From contig OZ025838.1 in NCBI GenBank assembly GCA_964019425.1, forward strand, positions 62,001 through 126,000: 64,000 nucleotides of DNA, written 5' to 3'. The notes under the pieces are model-generated. The model worked only from the letters and a program-made list of their open reading frames with translations. It had not been told where the DNA came from and made no database searches. Shown here one piece after another: positions 43,086-52,237 of this stretch. Each line of letters starts with the position of its first letter. Within the stretch, counting starts at the first letter, position 1. Source of the stretch: Flectonema sp. DT1601. Lineage: Eukaryota; Euglenozoa; Diplonemea; Diplonemida; Diplonemidae. The position numbers were made by a program, and so were the translations under genes.

Positions 43086-46000
43086 TTAGATTTTAATTTC
43101 TTCGAGGCGGCTCATTTCATCATTCTCTCCATCAACAGCCGTCACAAAGTCACTTAAGTGAACATTTTCTGCTTGTTTCTTACGGAAGATCACAAAGACA
43201 ACAATCGCACCTATCATCAGTAGGGAACCAACAACGATTAGAATCCACAACCACCACGATCCAGAGCTGTCATCATCGTTGCCTTGGGCACCAGAGCTGT
43301 AGATGTTCTTGCTGCCGCTGCCACTGCCACTGGTGCTGCTGCTGCCACTACCACTACCACTGTCAGAGGATCCACTTGCAGTGCTGCTGCTGCTGCTGTC
43401 TGAATTTGAAGAGGCAGTCGATGTTGCGCAGTTTGCAGGACCTCCAACTTTAGATCCATTCATCATCATATCTCCGAGATCTTTGCAGGTACAAATATAA
43501 TCATACAATGAAGAAGGTGACATGTCAGGATCAGAACACGTTTGTGTATCTTCTGGACATGGTGCAACATGTCTGAGTGGAGTACATTCATTCAACTGAC
43601 AGTTCGAAACAGCTCCTCCAACAACCTTTTTCCCATCAGCAATACAAGTACAAATATAGTCATCATCCTTCTTAACATCCGGGTCTTCACAATTCTGATT
43701 AGCTCCGCAAGGGTCACTGGCGCATTCACCAGTCTTGCTGCAGTCTGCAGGACCACCAACTTTAAAAACTCCATTAGGACAAGTACAAGTGAAATCATTT
43801 AAACTCGCAGCTGTGGCGTTTGGATCATTGCAGGTTTCAGCTTCATGACCATCCCAAGCACAAGGGCTACCAGCACTTCCTTGATGACACTCATTGCACA
43901 CCGTCACAGGCATTCCGATGTTGTGTGCAAGTCCAAACGGACAAGCACAGTCAAAGTTTCCTAAATTAACCCTGTCCTTATCCGTGCAAATCTGACCTTC
44001 TCCACACGGTGATGACTCACACTCGTCAGTACCACATGAGGCAACAGCACCAGTTGCCTTCGGACCATTATTTAAACAAGAACAAACATAATCATGAAGT
44101 GATGAGAGGGAATCATTTGGGTCACTACATTCTTGGTCAGTTCCACAAGGTTTATCATCACATTCATCTTTAGTACAACGAGCAGGTCCATCAGTTCGTT
44201 TAATCGTGTTGTCAGCTTCACAGTAGCAAATGAAATCATGCAGTTTGTTACCCGCTGGGTCTGGGTCAGTACAGCTTTGATTTCCACAAGGACTTGGTAA
44301 GTCATCACACTCATTATGAATACACGTCGCGGATCCACCAGTTGATTTGACTCCGTTGGCACAGCTACAGGTGTAGTCGAGGAGATCAGATACATCGTAA
44401 CTTGGGTCATTACATGTTTGGTTAGTTCCACATGGGTTGGAATCGCATTCATTCTTTTGACAGAGTGGTTGACCATCAACCTTCGTGATATTACTATCAG
44501 ACATACACGAACATATAAAGTCATGAAGAACATCTGCTGCAATATTCGGATCAACACAATCTTGATCAGCTCCACAAGGACTTGGAATATCAGCACACTC
44601 ATCATGTTCACATAAAGCCATTCCACCAGTAGCCATAACTCCATTAGGACATGTACAGGTAAAATCTAAAACAGATGCCAAGGTCTGCATCGGATCATTA
44701 CAAACCTGAACAGAACCACAAGGGCTACTCACACACTCATCTTTGTCACAAGTGGCAGGCGCTCCAATTCTTTTATTTGTGACATCGTTAGGACAGATAC
44801 ACTCGAAATCACGCAAGTTGTTTCCTCCCATATTTGGGTCATTACAGGTCTGTGATCCACAAGGGTCAGCATCGCACTCATTCAATTCACATGAAGCACC
44901 AGTTCCCACAGAGCTAACTCCATTGGAACAGGTGCACACGAAATCCTGAACACTCGTTAAACTTGGGTTTGGGTCACTGCAAGTTTGCATTGCTGGACAC
45001 GGAGTGCTGTCACATTCATTCTTCGAACACCTTGCTGCTCCATCAATCACTTTTATATTTTGATTATTCTTACAAATGCATTCGAAGTCGTGCAGGTTAC
45101 CCGCAGCCGTGTTTGGGTCATTGCAGTCCTGGTCTGTACCACAAGGAGCACTGTCACACTCATCGATAACACACTTGGCAACAGGTCCGCCAGTGGCCAT
45201 AACTCCATTAGGACAAGTGCAAGTGAAGTCTTTCACACTTGCCAAGCTTTGAACAGGATCATTACACATCTGATTCTGAGCAGCATCACAAGGAGCGGAG
45301 TCGCACTCATTCTTCGAACAGGTGGCAGGCCCATCAGTCTGAACGATAGTCATGTCAGACTTACATGTGCAAGTAAAGTCGTGCAGTTTGTTGGCATCCA
45401 TGTTTGGGTCATTACAGTCCTGATCCATACCACAAGGAGTCACATCACACTCATTGACAACACACTTGGCAACAGGTCCACCAGTGGCCATAACTCCATT
45501 AGGACAAGTGCAAGTGAAGTCTTTCACACTTGCCAAGCTTTGAACAGGATCATTACACATCTGATTCTGAGCAGCATCACAAGGAGCGGAGTCGCACTCA
45601 TTCTTCGAACAGGTGGCAGGCCCATCAGTCTGAACGATAGTCATGTCAGACTTACAGGTGCAGGTGAAGTCGTGCAGTTTGTTGGCATCCATGTTTGGGT
45701 CATTACAGTCCTGATCCATACCACAAGGAGTCACATCACACTCATTGACAACACACTTGGCAACAGGTCCACCAGTGGCCATAACTCCATTAGGACAGGT
45801 GCAGGTGAAGTCCTTAACAGTGGCTGGGGTAGGGTCAGGGTCATTACAAACCTGATTCTGAGAAGCATCACACGGAGTAGCATCGCATTCGTCCTTAGAG
45901 CAAGTAGCAGGACCATCAACTTGTGTAATAGTTGGATCAGACTTACAGGTACACTCAAAGTCATGTTGACTAGTTGATGCAGTGTTTGGATCAATACAGT

Positions 46001-49000
46001 CTTGATCCATACCAGTACCACAAGGGTTTGTTATTGTTATGCATTCATCAATCTCACAGCTAGCAGGAGCTCCAATAGCGGTGACACCATTAGTACATGA
46101 GCAAACATAATCCAATACTGAAGCTGGAGTTTTAACTGGGTCCATGCACATCTGTCCAGAACCGCAAGGATTTGAAAGGCACTCGTCTTGGGCACAAGTT
46201 GCGGGCCCTCCCGTCATTTGTCCAGTCCTCGGAGTTCTGCACATACAGACGTAATCACCTGTTGAAGCAACATCGTCATTAGCATCTGTGCAATCTTGTC
46301 CGTTACCACAAGGAGATGTGTCACACTCATTTAATTTACATGTTGCTGGTGCACCTGTACCACTACCAGTTCCCATCTGACAGGTACAAATGTAATCATT
46401 AACCCCCGCAGCTGTAGTGTCAGGATCATTACAGTCCTGATTCATACCACATGGGTTGGTATCACACTCGTTCATTGTTCCCATCGAACAGGTTGCTGAT
46501 CTACCAATTTCAACAATACTTTGATTTGGGGCAGGACATGTACAAGTGAAGTCACCTGTTGAAGCAGCAGACATATTCGGATCATTACAGTCTTGTGCTC
46601 CACAAGGAGAGGTCGAACACTCATCTTCAACACATTTCGCAACGCTGCCATCAACGTTTTTCAAATTCATGTCGTTGTCGCAACTGCACTCAAAGTCATG
46701 AAGTGAGTTCGATGCCATGTTTGGATCATCACAACTTTGACCCATCCCACAGTCATATGTAGCGCACTCATCAGTTATACAATTAGCTGGACCACCAGTT
46801 GCTTTAATTCCGTTCATACATTCACAAGTAAAGTCATTCAATGAAGTCAGTGACTTGTCGGCATCGACACAAGTTTGGCTGCCACACGGCATGGCAACAC
46901 ATTCATCTTTCGAACATGTTGCTGGTCCATCAACCTTCTTACGCGTCATATCAGCCTTACAGATACACTCAAAGTCGTGGAGTTTGTTAGCAGCCGTGTC
47001 TGGGTCATTGCAGTCCTGGTCCATACCACAAGGAGTCGCATCACACTCGTCATCAACACACTTTGCTACGGCACTTCCAGTGGCCTTCACATTATTAGGA
47101 CAGGTGCAGGTGTAGTCCCCAATAGATCCCAGTGTTGGAGACGGATCATCGCACATCTGCATTTGCGAAGCATCACAAGGGTTGGCATCACACTCATTCT
47201 TCGAACAGGTTGCTGGACCATCAGTCTTAACAATAGTCATGTCTGCCTTACAGGTGCAAGTGAAGTCGTGAAGCTTGTTTGCAGCCGTGTCTGGGTCATT
47301 GCAGTCCTGGTCCATACCACAAGGAGTCGCATCACACTCGTCATCAACACACTTTGCTACGGCACTTCCAGTAGCTCTTGCGCCATTCGGACAGGTGCAG
47401 GTGTAGTCCCCAATAGATCCCAGTGTTGGAGTCGGATCATCACACATCTGCATTTGAGAAGCATCACAAGGGTTGGCATCACATTCATTCTTCGAACAGG
47501 TGGCAGGCCCATCAGTCTTAACAATAGTCATGTCTGCCTTACAGGTGCAAGTGAAGTCGTGAAGCTTGTTAGAATCTGTATTTGGGTCATTGCAGTCCTG
47601 ATCCATACCACAAGGAGTCGCATCACACTCGTCATCAACACACTTTGCTACGGCACTTCCAGTGGCCTTCACATTATTAGGACAGGTGCAGGTGTAGTCC
47701 CCAATAGATCCCAGTGTTGGAGACGGATCATCGCACATCTGCATTTGAGAAGCATCACAAGGGTTGGCATCACACTCATTCTTCGAACAGGTTGCTGGAC
47801 CATCAGTCTTAGCAATAGTCATGTCTGCCTTACAGGTGCAAGTGAAGTCGTGAAGCTTGTTAGAATCTGTATTTGGGTCATTACAGTCCTGGTCCATACC
47901 ACAAGGGGTTGCCTCGCACTCATTTTCGACACACTTGTCAACCTTACCACCGGTTGCCTGTACACCGTTTGGACAGGTGCAGGTGTAGTCTCCGTTTGAA
48001 CTAACAGATGGGTTTGGATCATTACAAGTCTGCATTTGAGAGGCATCACAAGGGTTAGAATCACACTCGTTAGCAGTGCATGTAGCTGGTCCATCAACTT
48101 GCATAATTGATGCGTCAGACTTACAGCTGCAAGTAAAGTCATGGAGCTTGTTTGCAGCCGTGTTTGGGTCATTGCAGTCCTGGTTCATACCACAAGGAGT
48201 CGCATCACACTCGTCATCAACACACTTAACTACAGCCCTTCCTGTTGCCTTCACATTGTTAGGACAGGTGCAGACATAATCCTTAATAGATGACAGTGTT
48301 GGGTCCGGGTCATTACAGGTCTGCATTTGAGAAGCATCACAAGGATTGGCATCACATTCATTCTTCGAACAGGTTGCTGGACCATCAGTTTGCTTAACAG
48401 ACGGATCAGACTTACAGCTGCATACGAAGTCATGGAGTTTGTTAGAAGCCTTGTTTGGATCATCACAATCTTGATCAGAACCACAAGGAGAAGCAATGCA
48501 TTCATCATCAGTACAGCTAGCCATAGCACCAGTTCTAGTAACACCATTAGTACAGGTACAAACATAGTCTCTAACTGATCCAAGTGTTTGAACAGGATCA
48601 TTACACATCTGACTGGTACCACAAGGATTGGTAGCACACTCATCTTTAGAGCAAGTTGCTGGTCCATCAGTTTTCTTAATCGTTGCATCCGACTGACAAC
48701 TGCACTCGAAGTCATGAAGTGAGTTGGCAGCTTCGTTTGGGTCATTGCAGTCCTGATCCATACCACAAGGGTTGGTGTCACATTCGTTTGTCACACACGT
48801 TGCTTGACCTCCAGTTGCAACAATTGAAGGATATGAATCACATGTACAAGTATAATCATTATTTGTTGAAATGTCAGCATCATTGCAAGTCTGTGACGCA
48901 CCACATGGCATAGCATCACACTCGTTGGTTCCCATCGGTGAGTTGGTGCAACCAGTTGCTGTTTCTCCGTAGCGTCCGACGTTAGTTTTGTACAACCCAG

Positions 49001-49772
49001 CGTTGCCCTTCTCTCCAACGTTCCCGGCATCTTCGTAGTTACAAATGAGGTAGTTTTCAATCAAGCTAGGAATGCGAATTGATTTAATATGACACAAACC
49101 GCACCCAACTTTTGTTGTAGCCTTCCAAAGAAGTTGTGTCATGTGACCAGTTACACCAGACTCTTGGTTGGTGTTGTAGTTCCAACAGTTTTCTTCTGTA
49201 CAATACCAGTTGCCGACACCCTCTGCAGGATCCCAGTTATGAATATCTTGAATAGTTGCAACCAGTCCTATGTTCTCACCAAGTCTTCCATTTGCGTATT
49301 GAGGAGGTTTATTGTGAGTGAGATCACGTTGGGTACATGTTGTTTTGAATCCGCGACTACCAACAGAGTAAGCAGCAATAGTAGGATCATAAGTTAGAGG
49401 ACAAGCACCGTGAGCAGCACGAAGCTCATTATGCCTTGCTATTACAGTATCAATCTGCCATTGCGCTAGTGGAGTATAGCAGGGAGTATTCGATACCTGT
49501 CCTGAACAGCTTCCTGTCTTCTCAGCCGTCGGTGCTGGAACTGGAGCTCCCGGAGGACAAGTACAATCACACCTTCCGTTGTTGCAGTTGCTGTACGTAA
49601 CAAGTTTTGCACATCCATAAGTATTCTTCATACCTTCACATGTTAAATTATCTCCGTCACACATATCAGTGCAACTAGAGGTAGGACATACTGCTTTTGA
49701 TGAGACACACGCTGGATCGGCTCCAAAGACACCGACGATGCCGACTAAAAGTAACACCAAATGAACCTTCAT
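43086..49772 (-). CDS. Giant CAP-EGF type I membrane protein, copy 3 (2228 aa, 38 EGF-like modules)
   Basis: Same architecture as copies 1 and 2, with the fewest modules (38). It is exactly 194 residues shorter than copy 2, the sum of one unit from each cassette, with small indels in the signal-peptide region and stalk cancelling out. The CAP domain (GHMTQLLWKATTKVGCG) and tail (HLSDFVTAVDGENDEMSRLE) are closer to copy 2 than to copy 1. The open frame continues 46 codons upstream to 49910, but those codons cross the CCCCGTCTCAG acceptor-like site, so the start is placed at the shared MKVHLV codon. Its upstream region is unlike those of copies 1 and 2 beyond the C run, because this copy sits at the array edge; it carries the ACAGTGACTAAAGGTAATGT motif 100 bases from the ATG. 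Confidence 0.92.
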   Translation of the reverse strand: MKVHLVLLLVGIVGVFGADPACVSSKAVCPTSSCTDMCDGDNLTCEGMKNTYGCAKLVTYSNCNNGRCDCTCPPGAPVPAPTAEKTGSCSGQVSNTPCYTPLAQWQIDTVIARHNELRAAHGACPLTYDPTIAAYSVGSRGFKTTCTQRDLTHNKPPQYANGRLGENIGLVATIQDIHNWDPAEGVGNWYCTEENCWNYNTNQESGVTGHMTQLLWKATTKVGCGLCHIKSIRIPSLIENYLICNYEDAGNVGEKGNAGLYKTNVGRYGETATGCTNSPMGTNECDAMPCGASQTCNDADISTNNDYTCTCDSYPSIVATGGQATCVTNECDTNPCGMDQDCNDPNEAANSLHDFECSCQSDATIKKTDGPATCSKDECATNPCGTSQMCNDPVQTLGSVRDYVCTCTNGVTRTGAMASCTDDECIASPCGSDQDCDDPNKASNKLHDFVCSCKSDPSVKQTDGPATCSKNECDANPCDASQMQTCNDPDPTLSSIKDYVCTCPNNVKATGRAVVKCVDDECDATPCGMNQDCNDPNTAANKLHDFTCSCKSDASIMQVDGPATCTANECDSNPCDASQMQTCNDPNPSVSSNGDYTCTCPNGVQATGGKVDKCVENECEATPCGMDQDCNDPNTDSNKLHDFTCTCKADMTIAKTDGPATCSKNECDANPCDASQMQMCDDPSPTLGSIGDYTCTCPNNVKATGSAVAKCVDDECDATPCGMDQDCNDPNTDSNKLHDFTCTCKADMTIVKTDGPATCSKNECDANPCDASQMQMCDDPTPTLGSIGDYTCTCPNGARATGSAVAKCVDDECDATPCGMDQDCNDPDTAANKLHDFTCTCKADMTIVKTDGPATCSKNECDANPCDASQMQMCDDPSPTLGSIGDYTCTCPNNVKATGSAVAKCVDDECDATPCGMDQDCNDPDTAANKLHDFECICKADMTRKKVDGPATCSKDECVAMPCGSQTCVDADKSLTSLNDFTCECMNGIKATGGPANCITDECATYDCGMGQSCDDPNMASNSLHDFECSCDNDMNLKNVDGSVAKCVEDECSTSPCGAQDCNDPNMSAASTGDFTCTCPAPNQSIVEIGRSATCSMGTMNECDTNPCGMNQDCNDPDTTAAGVNDYICTCQMGTGSGTGAPATCKLNECDTSPCGNGQDCTDANDDVASTGDYVCMCRTPRTGQMTGGPATCAQDECLSNPCGSGQMCMDPVKTPASVLDYVCSCTNGVTAIGAPASCEIDECITITNPCGTGMDQDCIDPNTASTSQHDFECTCKSDPTITQVDGPATCSKDECDATPCDASQNQVCNDPDPTPATVKDFTCTCPNGVMATGGPVAKCVVNECDVTPCGMDQDCNDPNMDANKLHDFTCTCKSDMTIVQTDGPATCSKNECDSAPCDAAQNQMCNDPVQSLASVKDFTCTCPNGVMATGGPVAKCVVNECDVTPCGMDQDCNDPNMDANKLHDFTCTCKSDMTIVQTDGPATCSKNECDSAPCDAAQNQMCNDPVQSLASVKDFTCTCPNGVMATGGPVAKCVIDECDSAPCGTDQDCNDPNTAAGNLHDFECICKNNQNIKVIDGAARCSKNECDSTPCPAMQTCSDPNPSLTSVQDFVCTCSNGVSSVGTGASCELNECDADPCGSQTCNDPNMGGNNLRDFECICPNDVTNKRIGAPATCDKDECVSSPCGSVQVCNDPMQTLASVLDFTCTCPNGVMATGGMALCEHDECADIPSPCGADQDCVDPNIAADVLHDFICSCMSDSNITKVDGQPLCQKNECDSNPCGTNQTCNDPSYDVSDLLDYTCSCANGVKSTGGSATCIHNECDDLPSPCGNQSCTDPDPAGNKLHDFICYCEADNTIKRTDGPARCTKDECDDKPCGTDQECSDPNDSLSSLHDYVCSCLNNGPKATGAVASCGTDECESSPCGEGQICTDKDRVNLGNFDCACPFGLAHNIGMPVTVCNECHQGSAGSPCAWDGHEAETCNDPNATAASLNDFTCTCPNGVFKVGGPADCSKTGECASDPCGANQNCEDPDVKKDDDYICTCIADGKKVVGGAVSNCQLNECTPLRHVAPCPEDTQTCSDPDMSPSSLYDYICTCKDLGDMMMNGSKVGGPANCATSTASSNSDSSSSSTASGSSDSGSGSGSSSTSGSGSGSKNIYSSGAQGNDDDSSGSWWLWILIVVGSLLMIGAIVVFVIFRKKQAENVHLSDFVTAVDGENDEMSRLEEIKI
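45168..45749 (-). repeat. EGF cassette B in copy 3: two 291-bp units
   Basis: Same unit as 24647-25810, with two units fewer than copy 1. Confidence 0.93.
46911..47783 (-). repeat. EGF cassette A in copy 3: three 291-bp units
   Basis: Same unit as 26972-28426, with two units fewer than copy 1. Confidence 0.93.
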
Positions 49773-51026
49773 CAGTTGTGAAATAATATACTGAGACGGG
49801 GGGATTAAGTGGTCAAGTTTGTGCGTAAAATATTCATAAACAACATAACGATAATTTAACATTAGTTCTGAGATACAGTGACTAAAGGTAATGTTAGTGT
49901 AGGTATACACTCTGCGATTGACGTAATTACTTTACATTATAATAAATGTTTCTTTACTTAGCTGCATACACACCTCTTTTTCCGTGTTGTCATTCAGTGT
50001 AGTACGGAATCCAATTATTCAATTCTGAATTAATCGTGAGCCCTGGGAAACCAAAACCAGGGTATAATGTAATACGGCAGAGTGTAGGTTTCACCTACAA
50101 ATTACTTGCTTAAAATAAACAATTCCTTGAAAAAGATATGTTAGCAAAAATTGCTAGTTCGTAGCGCACTACTAGCGGAGCGCTCACCTTAAATAAATTA
50201 TGGCAGCGTTATCCAGAATTCAGTTAGAAAACATGAGGGGGTTGTATAATTTAACAAATAATGTTGGGGTGATGGCATCGACGGGTTTTGAGTTAAGACA
50301 TTTAATTAGCAAAGTCCAAAGTGGGGAATGTATTCAAAAAGAAAACAATCATCCGTGTCACTCTATGTTCTATACGCGAACACGTTAGAGTTCTCACAGA
50401 ATTGACCTTCATGGTTAAGGGTTACTTCAGTATTTTCTACCTGTAGTTTATGTAACAGGAATGTACTTCGATAAAGAAAACGACGTAAGACAGTTAGATT
50501 GCCATTACCTGAATTATACGAATGTTGTCCTAATTCAAAGGGGCTACGGGCCAACTCAGGTAACTGACAAAGAGACTTGATTTTATGCGTCCCTTTAAAA
50601 TCCTACATTCCGTTCTTTATCTCCATTTCATTTTCCGTTACATAATTTCTTTTATGCAAGTGGGAAAAGAACGCCGCTACGACCAATGCTGCCTAAAGTT
50701 AGATCAGAGAAAGTTCTATTGTAAACACGTAATTTCCGTTAATTAGTTCGTTGTGACGGAGTGATCTTTTTATGGTCACTATTGTGATTAGAACTGTGTT
50801 TAATGATCAAGTTTCTGTCTCAAAACAGAAGGAGATGTAATGAATTATTAACAAGAGCTAACAAGAGCTAACATTCGGATGTACAGTATAGACGGGGGGG
50901 CTTGGATAAATAAATCAAGGGTTTAACACGCAACAAATTAGACATGAATCATTATGTTGGAATATGAGTTTATGTATTTGGTATGTTAGTTAGTTTTCTC
51001 TTGTAAAAGACAATCATAAATAACAA
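49773..51026. other. Right edge of the array; gene-free
   Basis: It holds the gene 3 5'-UTR and acceptor-like site (49791), the 20-base motif (49875-49894), about 1 kb without recognisable content, and a G run with CTTGGATAAATAAATCAAG (50894-50919) that also occurs upstream of gene 2. 50960-51000 (GAATATGAGTTTAT, GGTATGTTAG) resembles array spacer pieces. Open frames of about 60 codons here look accidental. Confidence 0.5.
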
Positions 51027-51527
51027 TTACAATATCTCAATTCTAGCTTGTGACGCTCTTCTCATCGATGATCGTCGTCGTGTTGCTATTTCAGCATTCC
51101 TGGCAGCGTTAAGTTCTCGAAGTCGTTCAGCCTGTTCTTGTTCATTTATGAGGTTGTGAAGTTTCTTATGTGCGGCATCTAAATATGATGCTGTTTGTTG
51201 TTGACAAACTTTCGCGTTTTCAGTTACATCAGGTACAGGCTCGTCAAGACTCCTTTCGTGAAATTTAATTTGAGATTTCAACACATTGACGTCCATCTCG
51301 TTAATTTCTGAATCCCATTCATCCTTATCAATTACTGAAAGAGTTAACTTCTTCTTTAAGTCGTGTAAATATAATCTGTGATTCCTCCTCCACTGTCTAC
51401 GAATATCACCATCCTCCTTATAAAGATACAACACATTAAGTTCAAATCTATTTAAATTAGTACTCTGACGGCTCCTTTCTCTAATGGAATTTAAATCGAT
51501 TGCGATGGGGAGTGCAGTAGCCAACAT
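51027..51527 (-). CDS. Unrecognised charged, coiled-coil-like protein (166 aa)
   Basis: The frame encodes a mostly helical, charged protein (LNRFELNVLYLYKEDGDIRR, HLYLHDLKKKL-like stretches, C-terminal EQAERLRELNAARNAEIATR and an Arg/Ser-rich end) with no signal peptide or membrane helix. I know no family for it. The open frame continues 52 codons upstream to 51683, but that part is low-complexity and contains a pyrimidine/AG site (CACACCACCAG, near 51534) seven bases before the ATG of MLATALPIAIDL, so I start there. Donor-like GTAAGG (near 51696) or GTAAGT (near 51748) upstream would make a 5'-UTR intron. It lies 257 bases downstream of the 91-residue gene. Confidence 0.6.
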   Translation of the reverse strand: MLATALPIAIDLNSIRERSRQSTNLNRFELNVLYLYKEDGDIRRQWRRNHRLYLHDLKKKLTLSVIDKDEWDSEINEMDVNVLKSQIKFHERSLDEPVPDVTENAKVCQQQTASYLDAAHKKLHNLINEQEQAERLRELNAARNAEIATRRRSSMRRASQARIEIL

Positions 51528-51639
51528 GTTAGCCTGGTGGTGTGAACAGTGTTTTGTTAATATTACATTATTATTATTGTTGTCTTTACCAATCTGCTCT
51601 ATCAATTCATCAGAATTAAAGACTTGAGAAACTTTTTTA

Positions 51640-51770
51640 AAAAAAAAAAAAGAATACATTGACACAAACAAAAAACCACACAAGAAGAGTGTTCCTTACC
51701 AGTGTAATATCTTAAAACAGAATTAAAGCACAACAGTCACAAGAGTAAACTTACAACAAAAAAATTGCGA
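51640..51770 (-). promoter_or_regulatory. Upstream region shared with CAP-EGF genes 1 and 2
   Basis: This stretch, just 5' of the 51027-51527 gene, matches about 30476-30600 and 41005-41120 at roughly 80% by eye. Shared landmarks are AACCACACAAGAAGA, GTGTAATNTCTTAAAA and GAGTAAACTTACAACAA. On the minus strand it includes TTGTTGTAAGTTTACTC, a donor-like GTAAGT. It may be a conserved 5'-UTR or promoter, or a relic of a duplication that once included the 51027-51527 gene. Confidence 0.6.
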
Positions 51771-51784
51771 AAAACCTCTCTCTC

Positions 51785-52060
51785 TTATTGAGTGAAAACC
51801 TGAAATCCATTATCACCCAAAGCTGTACCCAAACCACCACCAAAGGACAGTCCTTCTGTAGTCGCGCGAGTTCCATATTTTGCTGGGTTGCATCCTCCCG
51901 GTTTTATCTTTGTTGGCCCTTTTATTAAGGATCCCTTATTAGGTCCGAATAGTCCAAGACTTTTAGGAAGTGATGCCATCTTTGATGGTGTTATATTCAT
52001 TTGAGCACAACCTGCTGCTCCAGATCTTAGAGAGCCATTCACATGAGAGACTGTTGCCAT
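51785..52060 (-). CDS. Unrecognised small Gly/Lys-rich protein (91 aa)
   Basis: A short intact frame (MATVSHVNGSLRSGAAGCAQ ... GDNGFQVFTQ) rich in Gly, Lys, Pro and Ser, with no signal peptide or helix. Protein-like composition, an acceptor-like TATTTCATTCACAG 15 bases before the ATG (near 52075), and tight spacing to its neighbours (177 bases to the stop of the tandem-95 gene and 257 to the next gene) support a real gene. Function unknown. Confidence 0.6.
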   Translation of the reverse strand: MATVSHVNGSLRSGAAGCAQMNITPSKMASLPKSLGLFGPNKGSLIKGPTKIKPGGCNPAKYGTRATTEGLSFGGGLGTALGDNGFQVFTQ

Positions 52061-52237
52061 TGGTGGATACGTATCTGTGAATGAAATATTACGGTTGTTG
52101 TTTTTTTTTTAAAAATTCTTTTCATCTAAAATCTAAAAAGCTACTTATTCTAAAATTCTATTTATTACTACTTGTGACAATTTGTAAAAAAAAGGAAAAA
52201 AAAAAAATGATACAAAAAAATAACTAATAATCCTGTA

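Noticed and set aside
49773-49910. 46-residue N-terminal extension of CAP-EGF copy 3
   Set aside because: Same reasoning as for copy 2. The extension differs completely from the other copies upstream of the C run.
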